Shown piece by piece: positions 35,177 through 37,168 of a DNA stretch of 37,168 nt; the stretch's first letter is position 1; each line of letters starts with the position of its first letter. The notes below the pieces were generated by a model, which did not search any database, was not told the DNA's origin, and was given only the letters and a program-made list of their open reading frames with translations. Made by a program: the position numbers and the translations under genes. This DNA comes from an uncultured Fimbriimonas sp. (GTDB lineage: Bacteria > Armatimonadota > Fimbriimonadia > Fimbriimonadales > Fimbriimonadaceae): positions 1-37,168 of the forward strand of contig CAMFIS010000013.1 in the NCBI GenBank assembly GCA_945952345.1. The letters run 5' to 3'.

Positions 35177-35548
35177 ATGATCTCCTTTAATTTTTCCAAA
35201 TCCCAATGGAAGTGGCTAGTACTGTTTTAACCAATAAGCAGTCCAATATGCGAGCAATAATTATAAAAGCGCAAGGATTGAATCGTATGGCCCACGTGGA
35301 AGCATCATCCAAGTAGTCAAGATGACTAATAGAATTCTTAGATGGTTATAAAGACCTAGGGCTTTTGGAATAGTTCATTAGTCCCGAGGGCGAGGCGGGC
35401 CAATGCAGAACTGGCTACGCATCGCGCGGAGGGCTTAGGCGTCCAGATCCGCGACCTCCAAAACTGTCGAAGCCGCCGACATATTCAGAATTTGAGTCTG
35501 AGATGCCATGCGGCTTCGCGAGGTATATGGTTGTTGGATTCCAACAGC
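35177..35548. other. 372-bp gap between the two PEP-CTERM genes
   Basis: Next to copy 1 it holds the ribosome binding site (AAAGGAG) and a 15-mer CCATTGGGATTTGGA that recurs upstream of copy 2 with one base swap. Next to the 3' end of copy 2 there is a 6-bp hairpin TGTTGG-ATT-CCAACA (35532-35546), possibly a weak terminator. Otherwise no gene or clear signal is seen. Confidence 0.4.
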
Positions 35549-36187
35549 CTATCGGAAATGGATGCGTCGCACGGTGATGAGGCCGAACGCACCGCAGGCG
35601 AGGCCTGCCAAGGACATGGGCTCGGGTACCGGAGACTGATTGGCAGAAATGTGGCCAGTTAATGACGATGATTGACCCGGCGCTATGGATACATCGTTAA
35701 TGAATAGTGAGAAAGACCCACTGGTGGTAGCATTTGCGAAGGTAAATGTCTGTGGTGTATTGTCGAAGTCGATAAAAACTCCGCCGTTTCCGTCCGTCAC
35801 GGTACCAAATAGCTTATCGGTATACACAGCCGTATCTCCACCGGCTATCGTGAATGGAGCGGTAAAGGTTATTTGCACTTGAAACATATTGCCATCGTAC
35901 GTTTCGTTGTCCATCGCTAGGGTAAAAGACCCGAAGTTGTTGAAGTTGACACCGGGAGCGGGATTGCCGCCTAGGTCCAACTGCCCACCAACGGATGTAT
36001 TGTCAAAGGTCGAGTTGGTGTAAACCAAACCGAGGAGCGTGTCTGTGGAGGCAAACGAGTCCGAATTGAATCGGCCCAGAGTCGAACCAGTGAAATGAAC
36101 GTCGTCGGCCAGTGCGGCTCCAACCAGAGACAAAGTAAGGCCAAGCATTGAAGCTCGGATGAAAGAATGTTTTAAGTAATCTAGCAC
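35549..36187 (-). CDS. PEP-CTERM surface protein, copy 2
   Basis: The 212-residue protein is a close paralogue of copy 1: same length, shared DDVHFTGSTLGRFN, NSTFDNTSVGG.LDLGG.P, FTAPFTIAGG and NGGVFIDFDNTP segments. It has a signal peptide (YLKHSFIRASMLGLTLSLVG) and the sorting tail VPEPMSLAGLACGAFGLI followed by VRRIHFR, with a shorter basic end than copy 1. The start is GTG 36187, with AAGGAG (7-12 nt upstream) as ribosome binding site; this aligns exactly with the ATG of copy 1. Divergent from a LuxR-type regulator 163 bp away, which may control both copies. Confidence 0.87.
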   Translation of the reverse strand: MLDYLKHSFIRASMLGLTLSLVGAALADDVHFTGSTLGRFNSDSFASTDTLLGLVYTNSTFDNTSVGGQLDLGGNPAPGVNFNNFGSFTLAMDNETYDGNMFQVQITFTAPFTIAGGDTAVYTDKLFGTVTDGNGGVFIDFDNTPQTFTFANATTSGSFSLFINDVSIAPGQSSSLTGHISANQSPVPEPMSLAGLACGAFGLITVRRIHFR

Positions 36188-36350
36188 GTTTTCTCCTTGA
36201 TCATGGATTCCAAATCCCATTGGATTCGGTCCTTAAGGTTTATCCATATGCCGGAAGCATTGCTAGTCCGTATCTCCATGTCCGTGTAGTCGTGGACAAA
36301 AGGGCCCAACGCCCGCGGAACACTCCAAATTTTAGCGTCCATTGGTTTGA

Positions 36351-36986
36351 ATGAAGAAATCAGATGTTTCAGACCTGAAATTGCTCTCGAAACGGGAGTT
36401 GCAGATCGTCGAGCTGTCCATCGATGGACTCACGAACGACGCCATTGCGCACCGCTTGAATCTGAGTGTGGGTACGGTCAACACGTACTGGATGCGCATC
36501 CGATCGAAAGTTGGAGGGCAGGGACGCACGGACACAGTGGCGAAAGTCATTGCCATGCGGAACCAGGCCGAAAAAGAAGGCGCCCAAAAAAACCGCGAAC
36601 AAAAGGATTTCGTTGATGCCGAGCTAAGCGTGCTCGTGACGCTGCTCGAAACGACGGCTTCGATTTGCCACACGGTGATATGGACTGTAGACCGAAATTT
36701 GACGGTCCAAATCCTTGCCAATGCAAGCGAGATTGCCCCGCACATCAAGAGGTTCGAGCCTGGTCAGTCGATTGAGGATATTTTCCGACCAGCCGATCCA
36801 GACGACATCGCGGTCAAAGCCCACCAGATGGCTCTTAATGGTGACGAAGAGGAAGTGTCACTGAGCGGCAGGCTCAAGTCCTTACTGCTGCGTACGATCC
36901 CCATTCGAAATAAGAGCGACGAGGTCCTCGGATGCATCGGCGTCTTGATGCCCAAACCGCCCGGACATGCTTTGGCTTGTGGCTAG
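36351..36986 (+). CDS. LuxR-type regulator with N-terminal HTH and C-terminal PAS-like region
   Basis: The 211-residue protein has a LuxR/GerE helix-turn-helix at its N-terminus (about 10-70: LSKRELQIVELSIDGLTNDA, then LNLSVGTVNTYWMRIRSKVG), followed by a short linker (about 70-90) and a C-terminal region (about 90-205: ICHTVIWTVDRNLTVQILAN, then GQSIEDIF and LLRTIPIRNKSDEVLGCIGV) that reads like a PAS sensor domain. In most LuxR proteins the HTH is C-terminal, so the order is reversed. No receiver domain is present. Placed divergently from the PEP-CTERM pair, it may regulate them. Its stop overlaps the end of the convergent partial gene by 3 bp. Confidence 0.82.
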   Translation: MKKSDVSDLKLLSKRELQIVELSIDGLTNDAIAHRLNLSVGTVNTYWMRIRSKVGGQGRTDTVAKVIAMRNQAEKEGAQKNREQKDFVDAELSVLVTLLETTASICHTVIWTVDRNLTVQILANASEIAPHIKRFEPGQSIEDIFRPADPDDIAVKAHQMALNGDEEEVSLSGRLKSLLLRTIPIRNKSDEVLGCIGVLMPKPPGHALACG

Positions 36987-37168
36987 TCTCGGTCCTTCTT
37001 TGGCGCGGTGATTAGGCCATAGCGAGGCTTTGGCGTTCTCGACTGTCGGCCTTTGATCGATTTCCACAGAATATCGTTGAGTTCCTCGTCGATAGCGCTT
37101 TCCTCGGAATATCTTGGAATTCGCGCGCTGTCGCTCGACCGATACGCCTGGCGGTTGTTGGTCTGGCA
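36983..37168 (-). CDS. 3' end of an unidentified gene, cut by the window edge
   Basis: An open minus-strand frame runs from the window edge to TAG 36985-36983 and encodes 61 C-terminal residues. The tail is hydrophilic and basic (EELNDILWKSIKGRQSRTPK near its middle, PKKDRD at the end). No family can be assigned. It is convergent with the LuxR-type gene, overlapping at the stop codons. It may be a chance frame, but the length and its tight fit to the neighbouring stop favour a real gene. Confidence 0.45.
   Translation of the reverse strand, partial: CQTNNRQAYRSSDSARIPRYSEESAIDEELNDILWKSIKGRQSRTPKPRYGLITAPKKDRD

Overview
The window looks like chromosomal DNA of moderate to high GC from a free-living, saccharolytic, diderm bacterium. 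My best guess is Armatimonadota, Fimbriimonadia (Fimbriimonas-like). The grounds are the mix of PEP-CTERM surface proteins, an AcrB-type RND pump with its adaptor, a DUF5671 protein, many glycoside hydrolases, and several genes with a -10-like hexamer only 6-8 nt before the start codon. This placement is inference; there is no rRNA or marker gene here. I see no tRNA, rRNA, CRISPR array, phage genes or transposase.

Layout. (1) 71-3093, minus strand: an SGNH/GDSL esterase and a Gly-rich TPM-like membrane protein whose frame is broken by an in-frame TAG. Between them lies a nested perfect inverted-repeat element (1234-1473). (2) 3166-10463, plus strand: the isoleucine/valine biosynthesis cluster. 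A promoter leads to an undescribed 33-residue Leu/Ile/Val-rich leader peptide (3202-3303) and an attenuator with mutually exclusive antiterminator and terminator hairpins. Then come ilvB, ilvN, ilvC, ilvA and, after a 480-bp non-coding mosaic, ilvD. Together they encode threonine deaminase and the three shared Ile/Val enzymes; the transaminase and the leu genes are not here. (3) 10652-11940, minus: a DUF5671 membrane protein and a 50-residue membrane protein.

(4) 12175-22619: glycan breakdown. GH38 alpha-mannosidase (plus); an MSOX-like FAD oxidase (minus) divergent from an ArsR-type regulator with a large beta-rich C-terminal domain (plus); a GH27 alpha-galactosidase followed by a Tat-exported hydrolase/deacetylase-like protein (minus); then, divergently, a GH51 arabinofuranosidase. 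(5) 21180-26691, plus: an L-arabinose unit in which GH51 frees arabinose, a fucose-isomerase-family protein probably acts as the isomerase in place of classical AraA, and AraB and AraD complete conversion to D-xylulose-5-phosphate.

(6) 26782-31753, minus: HlyD-type adaptor and RND transporter, overlapping by 14 nt. (7) 31880-34051, minus: GH92 mannosidase, functionally paired with GH38. (8) 34145-34471, plus: a small two-helix membrane protein. (9) 34538-36187, minus: two tandem paralogous 212-residue PEP-CTERM proteins, divergent from a LuxR-type regulator (36351-36986) whose HTH is N-terminal and is followed by a PAS-like region. The window ends in the 3' end of an unidentified minus-strand gene.

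The strongest new observation is the ilv attenuator. Others worth attention are the nested inverted-repeat element and its degenerate relative near 10540, the probable leaderless transcripts, the amber-interrupted TPM-like gene, and the inverted-architecture LuxR regulator beside the PEP-CTERM pair.
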